The translations under genes were made by a program, and so were the position numbers. From positions 521,506 to 585,505 of the forward strand of contig NZ_FKBS01000025.1 of the NCBI RefSeq assembly GCF_900078315.1: 64,000 nucleotides of DNA, in the 5' to 3' direction. The first letter of the stretch is position 1. Every line of letters begins with the position of its first letter. Shown here one piece after another: positions 52,465 through 62,083 of this stretch. The DNA comes from Bordetella ansorpii (lineage in GTDB: Bacteria > Pseudomonadota > Gammaproteobacteria > Burkholderiales > Burkholderiaceae_B). The notes beneath the pieces are model-generated. The model ran no database searches and was not told the DNA's origin. It worked only from the letters and a program-made list of their open reading frames with translations.

Positions 52465-53460
52465 TCACTTGTCGATCCAGGGCGACGTCTTCCACTGCGC
52501 GCGGAACTCGGCCTCGCCCTGTTCCAGCACCCGGGCGTAATCCGCCGGCGCTAGGTAGCGCAGCGGCGCGAACAATTCGCGGGCCTTGGCCTGGAATTCG
52601 GGATCGTCGTAGGTCTTCTTCACGGCATCCACCAGCTTGGCGCGCACCGCGTCGGGCAGGCCCTTGGGCGCGGCCAGTCCGCGCAGCGAGGCCAGCTCGA
52701 AGTCGTAGCCCTGTTCCTTGAACGTCGGCACGTCGGGCAGCGCCGGTGAGCGCTTCTTGGACATCTGGCCCAGGATGCGCAGCGGCGTGCCGCCCTTCTG
52801 GTACTGCAGCACCTCGCCGATGTTGATGGCGCCCATCATGATCTCGCCGCTGGCCATCGCGCTGCGCACTTCGCCCGCGCCCTTGTACGGCACATGGTTC
52901 AGCTTGGTGCCCGACGCGGCCTGGAAGCGCAGCATCGCCAGGTGATCGTCCGATCCCGTGCCCGTGGTGCCCACGGTGACGGCGCCGGGATGCTTCTTCG
53001 CGTAATCGGCCAGGTCCGCCAGCGATCTGATGGGGCTGTCCTCGCGCACCGTGAACGAATCCGGATCGTCGATCAGGTTGCCGATCAGGTCGAAGCTGCG
53101 CCACGTGAAGTTGGCCGAGCGCTCGATGGGGATGGTCAGCATGTTGGGCGTGTTGATGAAACCGATGGTGTAGCCGTCGGGCGTAGCGCGCGCGATCTCG
53201 CCGAAACCGATGGCGCCGCCCGCGCCCGGCCGGTTCAGCACGACGATGCGCGCGTCGTTGCCCAGGTACTTCTGCAGGAACGGCGCCATCATGCGTGCGA
53301 CCAGGTCGGTGCCGCCGCCGGGACCGTACGACACGATCATGTTGATGGGATGCGACGGGTAGTCCGCGGCCATGCCGGCGGCGGGCAGCGCGGCGGCGGC
53401 GCAGAACAGCGCGGCGCCGGCAAGCCGGCCCAAGGTACGGCGCTTGTGGGATTGCTGCAT
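52465..53460 (-). CDS. Bug-family substrate-binding protein, linked to a 2-hydroxyacid locus
   Basis: This 331-residue exported protein has a signal LAGAALFCAAAALPAAGMAA. Bug motifs are INMIVSYGPGGGTDLVARMM, VVLNRPGAGGAIGFGEIARA, LNHVPYKGAGEV and LPDVPTFKEQGYDFELASLR. It lies 38 bp after a D-2-hydroxyacid dehydrogenase gene on the same strand, so it probably captures the substrate (a 2-hydroxy or 2-oxo acid) for that enzyme. The start at 53460 gives a proper signal peptide. Confidence 0.93.
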   Translation of the reverse strand: MQQSHKRRTLGRLAGAALFCAAAALPAAGMAADYPSHPINMIVSYGPGGGTDLVARMMAPFLQKYLGNDARIVVLNRPGAGGAIGFGEIARATPDGYTIGFINTPNMLTIPIERSANFTWRSFDLIGNLIDDPDSFTVREDSPIRSLADLADYAKKHPGAVTVGTTGTGSDDHLAMLRFQAASGTKLNHVPYKGAGEVRSAMASGEIMMGAINIGEVLQYQKGGTPLRILGQMSKKRSPALPDVPTFKEQGYDFELASLRGLAAPKGLPDAVRAKLVDAVKKTYDDPEFQAKARELFAPLRYLAPADYARVLEQGEAEFRAQWKTSPWIDK

Positions 53461-53498
53461 GCTTGTTGTCTCCTGATGCGGCGCTCTGCCGCGTATCG

Positions 53499-54524
53499 TT
53501 ATGCCAGCCGGTCGATGCGCTCCAGCGCGGCTGGCCAGGCCTGCGGGTTGACGAGATGCGGCGGCCGCTGGCCGGCCAGCATGGCCAGCAACTGCTCGGC
53601 CGCGGATCGCGCCACGTTGCGGCGGGCCTCGTGCGTGACGCCCGCCGTGTGATACGTGCCCACCACATTGGGCAACTGCAGCAGGGGCGCGTCGTTGCCG
53701 GGCGGCTCCTGCTTCCAGACATCCAGGCCCGCGCCGGCCAGATGGCCGCTTTGCAGGGCGTCGTACAGCGCGGCCTCGTCGTGCACGCCGCCGCGCGCGG
53801 TGGTGATGAAGACCGCGCCCGGTTTCATGCGGGCGAACGCGGCCGCGCTCATCATGCCGCGCGTCTCGGCGCTCAGCGGGCAATGCAGCGACACGATGTC
53901 CGACTGCGCCAGCAGGTCGTCCAGCGAGACCGGCTCGGCGCCCAGCGCGCGCAGGCTTTCCGGCGGCAGATAAGGGTCATGGGCCAGCACGCGCATGCCG
54001 AAGCCCTGCGCGATGCGCGCCGCCCGCGAGCCGATCTGGCCCAGCCCGATGAAGCCGATGGTGTTGCCGCGGATCTGGTGGCCCATCAGGTGCTCGCGCG
54101 TGAAGCCGCTGTCATGGCGCAGGCGCTGATGCGATTCGACGATGCGGCGGCGCACGGCCAGGAGCAGCGCGAAAGTATGTTCGGCCACCGAGTCGGCATT
54201 GCCGCCCGCCTGGTTCACCACCGCGACGCCAGCGGCGGTGCAAGCGGCCACGTCCACCGTGTCGTAGCCGGCGCCGGTGGTGGACACGCAGACCAGGTCG
54301 GGACACTGCGCGATCAGGTCCGCCGTCACGAACAGCCTGGGCGGCAGCTCATCCTTGGCAACGCTGACCAGATAGCCATGCGCGCCGCGCAGCGCCGACA
54401 AGGTGGCATCGACCTCGCGGGTGGGAGTGATCGTGAGTTCGACATTCGGCTGTTCGGCCACCAACTGGTCGAAGATGGGATCCAGCCACATATCGAGGCG
54501 GACCAGGCGTTTTGCGGACGTCAT
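53499..54524 (-). CDS. NAD-dependent D-2-hydroxyacid dehydrogenase
   Basis: This 341-residue enzyme has the Rossmann motif NTIGFIGLGQIGSRAARIAQ and the catalytic arginine in TTARGGVHDEAAL. The conserved D-V-x-x-x-EPP turn (GLDVWKQEPPGNDAPLLQLP) and a histidine in TYHTAGVTHEARR complete the R/E/H set. It interconverts 2-oxoacids and D-2-hydroxyacids. AAGGAA precedes the ATG at 54524. It heads a two-gene unit with the Bug receptor. The bipartite element at 54667-54710 lies upstream, matching one before the FMN oxidase gene. Confidence 0.9.
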   Translation of the reverse strand: MTSAKRLVRLDMWLDPIFDQLVAEQPNVELTITPTREVDATLSALRGAHGYLVSVAKDELPPRLFVTADLIAQCPDLVCVSTTGAGYDTVDVAACTAAGVAVVNQAGGNADSVAEHTFALLLAVRRRIVESHQRLRHDSGFTREHLMGHQIRGNTIGFIGLGQIGSRAARIAQGFGMRVLAHDPYLPPESLRALGAEPVSLDDLLAQSDIVSLHCPLSAETRGMMSAAAFARMKPGAVFITTARGGVHDEAALYDALQSGHLAGAGLDVWKQEPPGNDAPLLQLPNVVGTYHTAGVTHEARRNVARSAAEQLLAMLAGQRPPHLVNPQAWPAALERIDRLA

Positions 54525-54666
54525 GGCGTTTCCTTCACGCTGCGGATCCGCACGCCCGCGATCCGGCCAGAACACGCCGCAAAGCGCATCGGGCAGCCGG
54601 CTTCGCTCGGGGCGGGTGTCTCCGGTCAGGAATGATTGTTGTAGGCAAACACTCTATCCCTGCCAA

Positions 54667-54710
54667 AAAGTGAGATAAAGCGAATTATTTTCTACTTTGA
54701 ATTTCGCTTT
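54667..54710. promoter_or_regulatory. Putative LysR operator A (2-hydroxyacid locus)
   Basis: AAAGTGAGATAAAGCGAA (54667-54684), 18 bp, then TTCGCTTT (54703-54710), which pairs with AAAGCGAA. The same element with the same 18-bp spacing occurs at 55649-55692. It lies about 145 bp upstream of the dehydrogenase start. Confidence 0.65.
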
Positions 54711-54738
54711 TTGGAAATACCAAAATGCTGCACTGCAA

Positions 54739-55638
54739 TCACATCAGACAGGACGGTGCATGGAAATCGATGCAGCGCTGCGCCAGGTCGCGCATGCAGC
54801 CCAGCAATGGCCGGGTGTCGTCGCGGCGCCACTGGATGGTGTAGCTGAGCGGCTGCGGCGCCGGGAACTGCTCCAGGAACGCCAATTCGCCGCGCTCGAC
54901 CAGCACGCGTGCCCAGGCCGTGGGCAGGATGCCGATGCCCAGTCCCTCGCGCAGCATGCCCGCCACCGCGCCCCAGCCGTTGCAGCGCAGATTGCGGCCG
55001 GGTGACACGCCTTGCGCGGTCATCCAGTCATCCACGATGCGGATCACGCCCGAACTGTTGGGCAAGGCCACCAGCGTATGGTCGCGTAGCGCCGCGGGCG
55101 GCAGCCAGCGCGCGTCGCGCACGGCCCCGGGACTGGCGACCCATTCGAACTCGGCCTGCCCGATCAGCACGGAGGTGATCGACGCCCGCGTGGACGGCCC
55201 GCCGATGATGCCGAAATCCAGGTCGCCATCTTCCAGGCCCAGCTCGACCTCTTCGCCCACGCCGACGCGCGGCTCGACCAGGAGGTTCGGATACTCGCGC
55301 CGGATCTCGGCGATCAGCCGCGGCATCCACGTCATGGAACTGAGTTCGCCCACGCCGAAGCGGCAACGGCCCGCCAGCGGCACGCTGTCGGCCGCGCGTT
55401 GCAGGAAGTCATCGGCCGAACGCAGCAGGTCACGCGCATGCGGCAACAGTTGTTCACCCAGCGGCGTCAGGACGGCGCTGCGCGCGCTGCGGCTGAACAG
55501 CTCGGAGCCGATCACGCTTTCCAGTTCGGCCAGCCGCTTGGACAGCGACGACACCGAGATGTTGAGCCGGCTGGCCGCGATGGCGAAGCTGCGGCAAGTG
55601 GCGGCCCAGTAGAAGGCTTCGAGTTGCTTGAGGGTCAT
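54739..55638 (-). CDS. LysR-family regulator of the 2-hydroxyacid locus
   Basis: This 299-residue protein has the HTH MTLKQLEAFYWAATCRSFAI, with AASRLNISVSSLSKRLAELESVIGSELFSR, and a standard effector domain (RCRFGVGELSSMTWMPRLIA, LDFGIIGGPST). It lies between the dehydrogenase/Bug unit and the FMN oxidase gene. Nearly identical bipartite elements occur before both targets, so it probably controls both and itself (inference). Confidence 0.92.
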   Translation of the reverse strand: MTLKQLEAFYWAATCRSFAIAASRLNISVSSLSKRLAELESVIGSELFSRSARSAVLTPLGEQLLPHARDLLRSADDFLQRAADSVPLAGRCRFGVGELSSMTWMPRLIAEIRREYPNLLVEPRVGVGEEVELGLEDGDLDFGIIGGPSTRASITSVLIGQAEFEWVASPGAVRDARWLPPAALRDHTLVALPNSSGVIRIVDDWMTAQGVSPGRNLRCNGWGAVAGMLREGLGIGILPTAWARVLVERGELAFLEQFPAPQPLSYTIQWRRDDTRPLLGCMRDLAQRCIDFHAPSCLM

Positions 55639-55648
55639 GACGCGGCAT

Positions 55649-55692
55649 AAAGTGAATAAAAGCGAAGTGTTTTATATCAATAAACTCGCTTT
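55649..55692. promoter_or_regulatory. Putative LysR operator B (2-hydroxyacid locus)
   Basis: AAAGTGAATAAAAGCGAA (55649-55666), 18 bp, then CTCGCTTT (55685-55692). It matches element A at 15 of 18 bases in the left part and has the identical spacing. It sits in the gap between the divergent LysR and oxidase genes, 10 bp from the LysR start. Confidence 0.68.
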
Positions 55693-55773
55693 ATCCCAAA
55701 GGTGCCGCACTCCTATCATCTGTCGATGCGGCCGGGACCGCCGCGCATTCCCCCTTCAAAGAACAACGAGACC

Positions 55774-56937
55774 ATGTCCTCTTCCTTGCGCCACATTCTG
55801 AACCTGCAGGATTTCGAGGCAGCGGCCGAACGCGTGCTGCCCAAGCCGATCTATGCCTACGTGTCCGGCGCGGTGGAGGACGGGCTGTCGGCCCGCGCCA
55901 ACCGTGACGCCTTCGCTCAATACGCGTTCGTGCCGGATGTGCTGGTCGACGTGTCCCGGCGCAGCACCGCCGCCACCGTGATGGGCCACGCCTACGCCGC
56001 GCCGGTCGGCATCGCCCCCATGGGCATCTCGGCCCTGTCCAGCTATCGCGGCGACATCGTGCTGGCGCGCGCCGCGGACCAGGCCGGCATCCCTTGCATC
56101 ATGAGCGGTTCCTCGCTGATCCGCCTGGAAGACGTCATGGAAGCCGCGCCGCGCACGTGGTTCCAGGCCTACCTGCCGGGCGACGAGACGCAGATCCGCG
56201 CGCTGATCGACCGCGTGGCCGATGCCGGTGTGCAGACACTGGTGCTGACGGTGGACACGCCCGTGGCGGCCAACCGCGAGCACAACCTGCGCGCGGGCTT
56301 CTCCACGCCGCTGCGCCCCAACCTGTCGCTGGCATGGCAGGGCATCACGCATCCGCAATGGCTGTTCGGCACCTTCCTGCGCACGCTGTTCAAGCACGGC
56401 ATGCCGCACTTCGAGAATAACTACGCCACACGCGGCGCGCCCATCGTGTCGCCCAATGTGCAGCGTGATTTCTCCGATCGCGGCCACCTGAACTGGTCGC
56501 ATGTGGAAGCCATCCGCAGGCGCTGGCAGGGACGCATGATTATCAAGGGCATCGTCAATCCCCGCGACGCGGCGCTGGCGCGCCAGAAAGGCATGGACGG
56601 CGTCATCGTGTCCAACCACGGCGGACGGCAACTGGACGGCACGGTAACGCCCCTGCAGATGCTGCCCGCCATCGTGGACGCCGCGCCGGGCCTGGAGATC
56701 ATGCTGGACAGCGGCGTGCGGCGCGGCACCGACGTGCTCAAGGCGCTGGCGCTGGGCGCGAGGTGCGTGTTCGTGGGACGGCCCTTCAACTATGCCGCGG
56801 CGGTGGCCGGGCCGGCGGGCGTGGCGCACGCCATCCGGCTGATCGTGGAGGAAGTGAAGCGCGACATGGGCCTGCTGGGGGTGATATCGACCGAAGACAT
56901 CAAGCCCACGCATCTGGTGCGCGCCGACGGGCGATAG
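55774..56937 (+). CDS. FMN-dependent alpha-hydroxyacid oxidase/dehydrogenase (LldD/glycolate oxidase family)
   Basis: This 387-residue protein has the family FMN-enzyme features. YVSGAVEDG (about 29-37) begins the fold, PVGIAPMGISAL binds FMN, and LTVDTPVAANREHN carries the T-x-D segment. K258 (MIIKGI) and the catalytic pair H282/R285 (IVSNHGGRQLDG) are present, as is GVRRGTDVLKALALGA. It oxidises L-2-hydroxyacids such as lactate or mandelate. The ATG at 55774 gives the usual length; an ATG at 55702 lies in the regulatory gap. With the D-specific dehydrogenase across the LysR gene, both stereoisomers might be handled. Confidence 0.92.
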   Translation: MSSSLRHILNLQDFEAAAERVLPKPIYAYVSGAVEDGLSARANRDAFAQYAFVPDVLVDVSRRSTAATVMGHAYAAPVGIAPMGISALSSYRGDIVLARAADQAGIPCIMSGSSLIRLEDVMEAAPRTWFQAYLPGDETQIRALIDRVADAGVQTLVLTVDTPVAANREHNLRAGFSTPLRPNLSLAWQGITHPQWLFGTFLRTLFKHGMPHFENNYATRGAPIVSPNVQRDFSDRGHLNWSHVEAIRRRWQGRMIIKGIVNPRDAALARQKGMDGVIVSNHGGRQLDGTVTPLQMLPAIVDAAPGLEIMLDSGVRRGTDVLKALALGARCVFVGRPFNYAAAVAGPAGVAHAIRLIVEEVKRDMGLLGVISTEDIKPTHLVRADGR

Positions 56938-57019
56938 TGGCGATCTTGCGGGATATCCCGCGCGCATGAAAGACACCCCACGACTCGGATCGGCATCCGG
57001 TTCATGGGGTGTGATTCAT

Positions 57020-57040
57020 TCAGGCGTTTTTCGCGCCTGA
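57020..57040 (-). terminator. Hairpin downstream of ilvD
   Basis: TCAGGCG (57020-57026) pairs with CGCCTGA (57034-57040), 13 bp after the ilvD stop. A second, longer stem ACACCCCA/TGGGGTGT lies just beyond (about 56971-57012). Neither has a clear T-run. Confidence 0.45.
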
Positions 57041-57052
57041 GAATGACCGCAA

Positions 57053-58912
57053 TCAGCGCTTCAACTGCGACAGGTCGCGCACGGCGCCGCGGTCGGCCGA
57101 GGTGGCCAGCGCGGCATACGCCTGCAGCGCCAGCGAGACCACGCGTTCGCGGTCGACCGGCTGCCAGGCCTTGTCGCCGCGCGCTTCCATGGCGGCGCGG
57201 CGGCGCGCCAGTTCGGCGTCGTCCACGGCCAGGTGCATGCGGCGATTGGGGATGTCGATCTCGATGATGTCGCCGTCTTCCACCAGGCCGACCGTGCCGC
57301 CCTCGGCGGCTTCCGGCGAGGCATGGCCGATCACCAGGCCCGACGAACCGCCCGAGAAGCGGCCATCGGTGAACAGCGCGCAGGTCTTGCCCAGGCCCTT
57401 GGACTTCAGGTAGGACGTGGGGTACAGCATTTCCTGCATGCCGGGGCCGCCCTTGGGGCCTTCGTAGCGGATGACCACGACGTCGCCCGCCACGATCTTG
57501 TCGCCCAGGATGCCTTCGACGGCGTCTTCCTGGCTTTCGAACACGCGGGCGCGGCCCGTGAAGACCCATTGCGACTCATCCACGCCGGCCGTCTTGACGA
57601 TGCAGCCCTTCTCGGCCAGGTTGCCGTACAGCACGGCCAGGCCGCCATCCTTCGAGTAGGCGTTTTCCTTGCTGCGGATGCAGCCGGTCTTGCGGTCGGC
57701 ATCCAGCGTGAGGAACGTGGCTTCCTGGCTGAACGCCACGGTGGTGGGGACGCCACCGGGGGCCGCGCGGTAGAACTTCTGTGCGGCTTCGCCGGCGCCG
57801 CCCGCGATGTCCCATTGCGCGATGGCGTTGCCCAGCGTACCGCTGTGCACGTTGCCGCAGGACAGGTCCAGCAGGTCGGCTCGGCCCAGTTCACCCAGGA
57901 TGCCCAGGATGCCGCCGGCGCGGTGCACGTCTTCGATGTGGTACTTGTCGGTGGCCGGCGCGGCCTTGCACAGGCAGGGCGTGCGGCGCGAGATGCGGTC
58001 GATGTCGGCCATGGTGAAGTCGACGCCGGCTTCTTGCGCGGCGGCCAGCAGGTGCAGCACGGTGTTGGTCGAGCCGCCCATCGCCACGTCCAGCGTCATG
58101 GCGTTCTCGAAGGCGCTCTTGGTGGCGATGGCGCGCGGCAGCACCGAGGCGTCTTCCTGCTCGTAGTAACGGCGGCACAGGTCGACGACCAGGCGGCCGG
58201 CCTGCTCGAACAGACCGCGGCGCCAGGCGTGCGTGGCGACGATGGTGCCGTTGCCCGGCAGGGCCAGGCCGATGGCTTCGGTCAGGCAGTTCATCGAGTT
58301 GGCGGTGAACATGCCCGAACAGGAACCGCACGTGGGGCAGGCGCTGCGCTCGACCTCTTCGGCTTCCGCGTCGGACACCTTGGGATCGGCCGCCTTGATC
58401 ATGGCGTCGATCAGGTCGATCTTGGCGATGACCTTGCCGTCGGTGGGCGACAGGACCTTGCCGGCTTCCATCGGGCCGCCGGACACGAACACGCAGGGGA
58501 TGTTCAGGCGCATGGCGGCCATCAGCATTCCCGGGGTGATCTTGTCGCAGTTCGAGATGCAGACCATGGCGTCGGCGCAGTGCGCGTTGACCATGTACTC
58601 GACCGAGTCGGCGATCAGTTCGCGCGAGGGCAGCGAGTACAGCATGCCGCCGTGGCCCATGGCGATGCCGTCGTCCACGGCGATGGTGTTGAATTCCTTG
58701 GCGACGCCGCCGGCGCCCTCGATCTGCTTGGCGACCAGCGCGCCCAGGTCGCGCAGGTGCACGTGGCCCGGCACGAACTGGGTGAACGAGTTCACGACCG
58801 CGATGATCGGCTTGCCGAAGTCGCCGTCCTTCATGCCGGTGGCGCGCCACAGGGCGCGTGCGCCGGCCATGTTGCGGCCGTGGGTGGAGGTGCGGGAACG
58901 GTAGTGCGGCAT
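57053..58912 (-). CDS. ilvD: Dihydroxy-acid dehydratase
   Basis: This 619-residue enzyme (E. coli 616) dehydrates 2,3-dihydroxy-isovalerate and -methylvalerate in valine/isoleucine synthesis. The Fe-S ligand cysteines lie in [12 protein letters not shown] (C122, with D123/K124) and [20 protein letters not shown] (C192, C195, C198). The N-terminus [20 protein letters not shown] is canonical and fixes the start at 58912; a longer frame to 59143 is not homologous. It stands alone, divergent from an M20 peptidase gene. Confidence 0.97.
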   Translation of the reverse strand: MPHYRSRTSTHGRNMAGARALWRATGMKDGDFGKPIIAVVNSFTQFVPGHVHLRDLGALVAKQIEGAGGVAKEFNTIAVDDGIAMGHGGMLYSLPSRELIADSVEYMVNAHCADAMVCISNCDKITPGMLMAAMRLNIPCVFVSGGPMEAGKVLSPTDGKVIAKIDLIDAMIKAADPKVSDAEAEEVERSACPTCGSCSGMFTANSMNCLTEAIGLALPGNGTIVATHAWRRGLFEQAGRLVVDLCRRYYEQEDASVLPRAIATKSAFENAMTLDVAMGGSTNTVLHLLAAAQEAGVDFTMADIDRISRRTPCLCKAAPATDKYHIEDVHRAGGILGILGELGRADLLDLSCGNVHSGTLGNAIAQWDIAGGAGEAAQKFYRAAPGGVPTTVAFSQEATFLTLDADRKTGCIRSKENAYSKDGGLAVLYGNLAEKGCIVKTAGVDESQWVFTGRARVFESQEDAVEGILGDKIVAGDVVVIRYEGPKGGPGMQEMLYPTSYLKSKGLGKTCALFTDGRFSGGSSGLVIGHASPEAAEGGTVGLVEDGDIIEIDIPNRRMHLAVDDAELARRRAAMEARGDKAWQPVDRERVVSLALQAYAALATSADRGAVRDLSQLKR

Positions 58913-59169
58913 GGCGGCGGCTCTCTGGCGGGCGGGGTCGATTCCGAAGAGGAAATTCGGCAAAACTCCAGATAATACGCCGTTCCACGGGGATGCACGG
59001 AAGCCCGAGGCCCGCAACCCGGAAAATCCCCCTACTGGCCAGGCGGATTGAAGCCTATCTTGGACGGGCTGCCCGCGGCCGGGGCATGCCTGGTGCGCTG
59101 TCCCCGCCGGCGGGTGGATGCGGGCGGATGATCCGCCCTCCATAGGCTTCCCCCACGAGGAGACCGTCG

Positions 59170-60459
59170 ATGCCCTGCCGTTCCCGTTTGCCGCTCGTCC
59201 CCGCCCTGACCCTGCTGTCGGCCGCCCTGCTGGCCTGCGCCGCGCAGGCCGCGCCCCAGGCCAACGTGCTGGAGGCGGCCCGAGCGCAGGAGCAACCCAT
59301 GCTGGACACCATGCGCGACCTGGTCGGCATCGAGTCCGGCAGCAAGGACGTCGAAGGCGTCGAGCAGATCGCCAAACTGGTGCACGACCGGCTGAAGGCG
59401 CTGGGCGGCGCCGTGGAAATCCTGCCGCCCAGCGACGTGTACCGCATGGACGACACGCCCGAGAAGACCGGCCCGATGGTGCACGCCGAGTTCAAGGGCA
59501 CGGGCAGGAAGAAGATCATGCTGATCGCGCACATGGACACCGTGTACCGCAACGGCATGCTGAAGGACCAGCCGTTCCGCGTGGACGGCGAGCGCGCCTA
59601 TGGCCTGGGCATCGCCGACGACAAGCAGGGCGTGGCGCTCATCATCCACACCCTTTCCACGCTGCAGAAACTGGGCTTCAAGGACTACGGCACGCTGACC
59701 GTGCTGATCAACGGCGACGAGGAGATCAGTTCGCCCGGCGCGCGCAGCACCATCACGCGCATGGCGTCGGACCAGGATGCCGTGTTCTCGTTCGAGGGCG
59801 GCGGCACCTCGGGCGACCTGCGGCTGGCCACCAGCGGCATCGGCTCGGCCTACCTGACGGTGCAGGGACGCACCTCGCACGCGGGCGCGCGGCCCGAAGG
59901 CGGCGTGAACGCACTGTACGAACTGGCGCACCAGTTGCTGCAGATGAAAGACCTGTCCAAGCCCGATGACGGCCTCAAACTGAACTGGACGGTGGCGCAG
60001 GCGGGCACCAACCGCAACGTGATCCCGGGCCAGGCCACGGCGCAGGCCGATGCGCGCGCGCTGAAGGTGGAAGACTTCGATGCGCTGGAAAAGGCCATGC
60101 AGCAGCGCATCCAGAACAAGCTGCTGCCCGAATCCAAGATAGGCCTGAAATTCGAGGTGCGCCGTCCGCCGCTGTCGGCCACACCCGCCTCGCGCGCGCT
60201 GGCGCAGCACGGCGCGGCCATCTACCGGGAACTGGACATGGACATGAAGGTGCTCGACCGCGCCACCGGCGGCGGCACCGACGCAGCGTTCGCGGCGCTG
60301 AAGGCGCGCGGACCGGTGGTCGAGGGCATGGGCCTGTCCGGCTTCGGCGCGCATTCGAACGATGCGGAGTACATCCAGATCAAGACCATCGTGCCTCGGC
60401 TGTACCTGGCCAGCCGCATCATCATGGACCTGTCGCAGGACAAGGTGCAGGGGCAATAG
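59170..60459 (+). CDS. Secreted M20 metallopeptidase, glutamate carboxypeptidase (CPG2) type
   Basis: This 429-residue protein has a Sec signal ([19 protein letters not shown]). M20A catalytic features are H121-x-D123 ([12 protein letters not shown]), metal ligand D150 (GIADDKQG), and the E184/E185 general base and ligand ([12 protein letters not shown]). A dimerisation lid ([20 protein letters not shown]) and a terminal histidine in [15 protein letters not shown] complete the set. It removes C-terminal glutamate or related residues from small peptides or folates in the periplasm (known for the family). Confidence 0.93.
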   Translation: MPCRSRLPLVPALTLLSAALLACAAQAAPQANVLEAARAQEQPMLDTMRDLVGIESGSKDVEGVEQIAKLVHDRLKALGGAVEILPPSDVYRMDDTPEKTGPMVHAEFKGTGRKKIMLIAHMDTVYRNGMLKDQPFRVDGERAYGLGIADDKQGVALIIHTLSTLQKLGFKDYGTLTVLINGDEEISSPGARSTITRMASDQDAVFSFEGGGTSGDLRLATSGIGSAYLTVQGRTSHAGARPEGGVNALYELAHQLLQMKDLSKPDDGLKLNWTVAQAGTNRNVIPGQATAQADARALKVEDFDALEKAMQQRIQNKLLPESKIGLKFEVRRPPLSATPASRALAQHGAAIYRELDMDMKVLDRATGGGTDAAFAALKARGPVVEGMGLSGFGAHSNDAEYIQIKTIVPRLYLASRIIMDLSQDKVQGQ

Positions 60460-60469
60460 CGCGGCGCGG

Positions 60470-61375
60470 TCAGCCGCGCTTGCCGCGCAGGGCCAGCAAC
60501 ATGTCGGCCACCTGCCGCAGGCCGCGGCTGACCGGTTTGTCGCGCCGCATCACCACCGCCAGTTGGCGTTGCAGGCGGGGCCGCAAGGGCCGCACGGCCA
60601 GCGTGTCGCGCACACCGCTGCCCTGCACCGCCAACCTGGGCAATATCGCGCAGCCCAGGCCGGCGGCCACGATTTCCTTCATGGCCTCGGTGCTGCCCAG
60701 CTCCATCACCGGGCGCGCGGCCAGGCCCGCCGCCTCGAACCAGTCATCCACCAGCCGTCGCGTGCGCGCGCCCGGCTCGAACAGCACCAGGGGCCGCTGC
60801 GCCAGCGAAGCCGGCGTGACGCGCGCGGGCAACGCGGCTTCGCCGGCCGGAAAAATGGCAACGAATTCATCATCCAGCACGGGCGTTACCTGGAACATGC
60901 GGCCGGGTGCGGGCAGCGTGACCAATCCGATATCCAGCGCATTGCCTTCGATGCCGCGCAACACATCGGCCGTGTTGCCGGTGCTGGCCACCACGTCCAG
61001 GTCAGGGAAGCGGCGGCGCAGGGCGGCCAGCATGCCCGGCAGCAAATAGGTGCAGGCCGTGCCGCCCGTGCCCAGGCGCACGCGGCCGCCCACGCCCGCC
61101 GCATGCGATTGCATGGCCTGGTCCGCCTCGGCCACGGCCGCGTCGATGCGCCGGATGTGTTCGACCAGTTCGTGCCCCGCATGGGTGGGCGCCACCCGCC
61201 GGCCGACGCGTTCGGCCAGCCGCAGGCCGTAGCGCCGCTCTAGCTGGCGCACCTGCTGGCTGACGGCGGGCTGGGTCAGGCGATGGCGTTCGGCCGCGGC
61301 CGAGAAGCTGCCCAGCTCGATCACGTCGAGAAAGATGCGGAGATGGTCGAGGTTGAGCCCGCGCATGATCGTCAT
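60470..61375 (-). CDS. LysR-family regulator
   Basis: This protein of about 301 residues has the HTH LDHLRIFLDVIELGSFSAAA, with ERHRLTQPAVSQQVRQLERRYGLRLAER, and a CysB-like effector domain (VRLGTGGTACTYLLPGMLAA). MTIMRG at 61375 and the ATG three codons later (61366) are both plausible starts; neither has a strong ribosome site. It is convergent with the M20 peptidase (10 bp between stops) and divergent from the GNAT/MFS pair, which may be its target. Confidence 0.9.
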   Translation of the reverse strand: MTIMRGLNLDHLRIFLDVIELGSFSAAAERHRLTQPAVSQQVRQLERRYGLRLAERVGRRVAPTHAGHELVEHIRRIDAAVAEADQAMQSHAAGVGGRVRLGTGGTACTYLLPGMLAALRRRFPDLDVVASTGNTADVLRGIEGNALDIGLVTLPAPGRMFQVTPVLDDEFVAIFPAGEAALPARVTPASLAQRPLVLFEPGARTRRLVDDWFEAAGLAARPVMELGSTEAMKEIVAAGLGCAILPRLAVQGSGVRDTLAVRPLRPRLQRQLAVVMRRDKPVSRGLRQVADMLLALRGKRG

Positions 61376-61524
61376 GGACAGAGGAAGAAACGCTTCCGAT
61401 GATACGGCGACGCGCCGCGCAACGGCAAAGTTTTGCTTATGCAAGGAAGAAGCCATCAAAGCTTCTTTTATTGGACCGCCAGGCGCACACTGGCGTCCTG
61501 CGTATCCTCCCTCACGTTCCGCCC

Positions 61525-62070
61525 ATGACCGACACCGCCCGCCCCGTATCGATCCGCGACGCCGCCGATGGCGACATCCCCCGCATCCAGCAGATCTACG
61601 CCCACCATGTGCTGCACGGCACCGCCTCGTTCGAACTCGAACCGCCCACGCCGGACCAGATGCGCGACCGGCGCGCCGACGTGCTGGCGCGCGGCATGCC
61701 GTATCTGGTGGCGGAGGTCGATGGCGCCGTGCGCGGCTATGCCTACGTCACACCGTACCGGCCGCGTCCGGCCTACCGGCACACCGTGGAAGACTCGGTG
61801 TACGTGGAAGCCGGCTGGGGTGGCCTGGGCATCGGCACTCTGCTGCTGGCCGCGCTGGTCGAACACTGCACCGCTGCCGGCTGGCGCCAGATGCTGGCGG
61901 TGGTGGGCGACAGCCGCAACGGCGCCTCGCTGGCGCTGCACGCGCGCCAGGGCTTCCATCCGGCGGGCACGCTGCGCTCGGTGGGCTTCAAGCACGGCGA
62001 ATGGCGCGACACGGTGCTGATGCAGCGCGAGCTGGGCGGCGGCGACCGCACGCCGCCCGAACGGGCATGA
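61525..62070 (+). CDS. GNAT N-acetyltransferase, phosphinothricin/methionine-sulfoximine acetyltransferase-like
   Basis: This 181-residue enzyme matches the PAT/MddA pattern: IRDAADGDIPRIQQIYAHHV, then GTASFELEPPTP, AYVTPYRPRPAYRHTVEDSV, YVEAGWGGLGIGTLLLAALV (acetyl-CoA loop) and GFHPAGTLRSVGFKHGEWRD. Relatives acetylate phosphinothricin or methionine sulfoximine/sulfone. It is 13 bp upstream of an MFS transporter gene, suggesting a joint detoxification or export unit. Confidence 0.9.
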   Translation: MTDTARPVSIRDAADGDIPRIQQIYAHHVLHGTASFELEPPTPDQMRDRRADVLARGMPYLVAEVDGAVRGYAYVTPYRPRPAYRHTVEDSVYVEAGWGGLGIGTLLLAALVEHCTAAGWRQMLAVVGDSRNGASLALHARQGFHPAGTLRSVGFKHGEWRDTVLMQRELGGGDRTPPERA

Positions 62071-62083
62071 CGCCGGGCGACCC

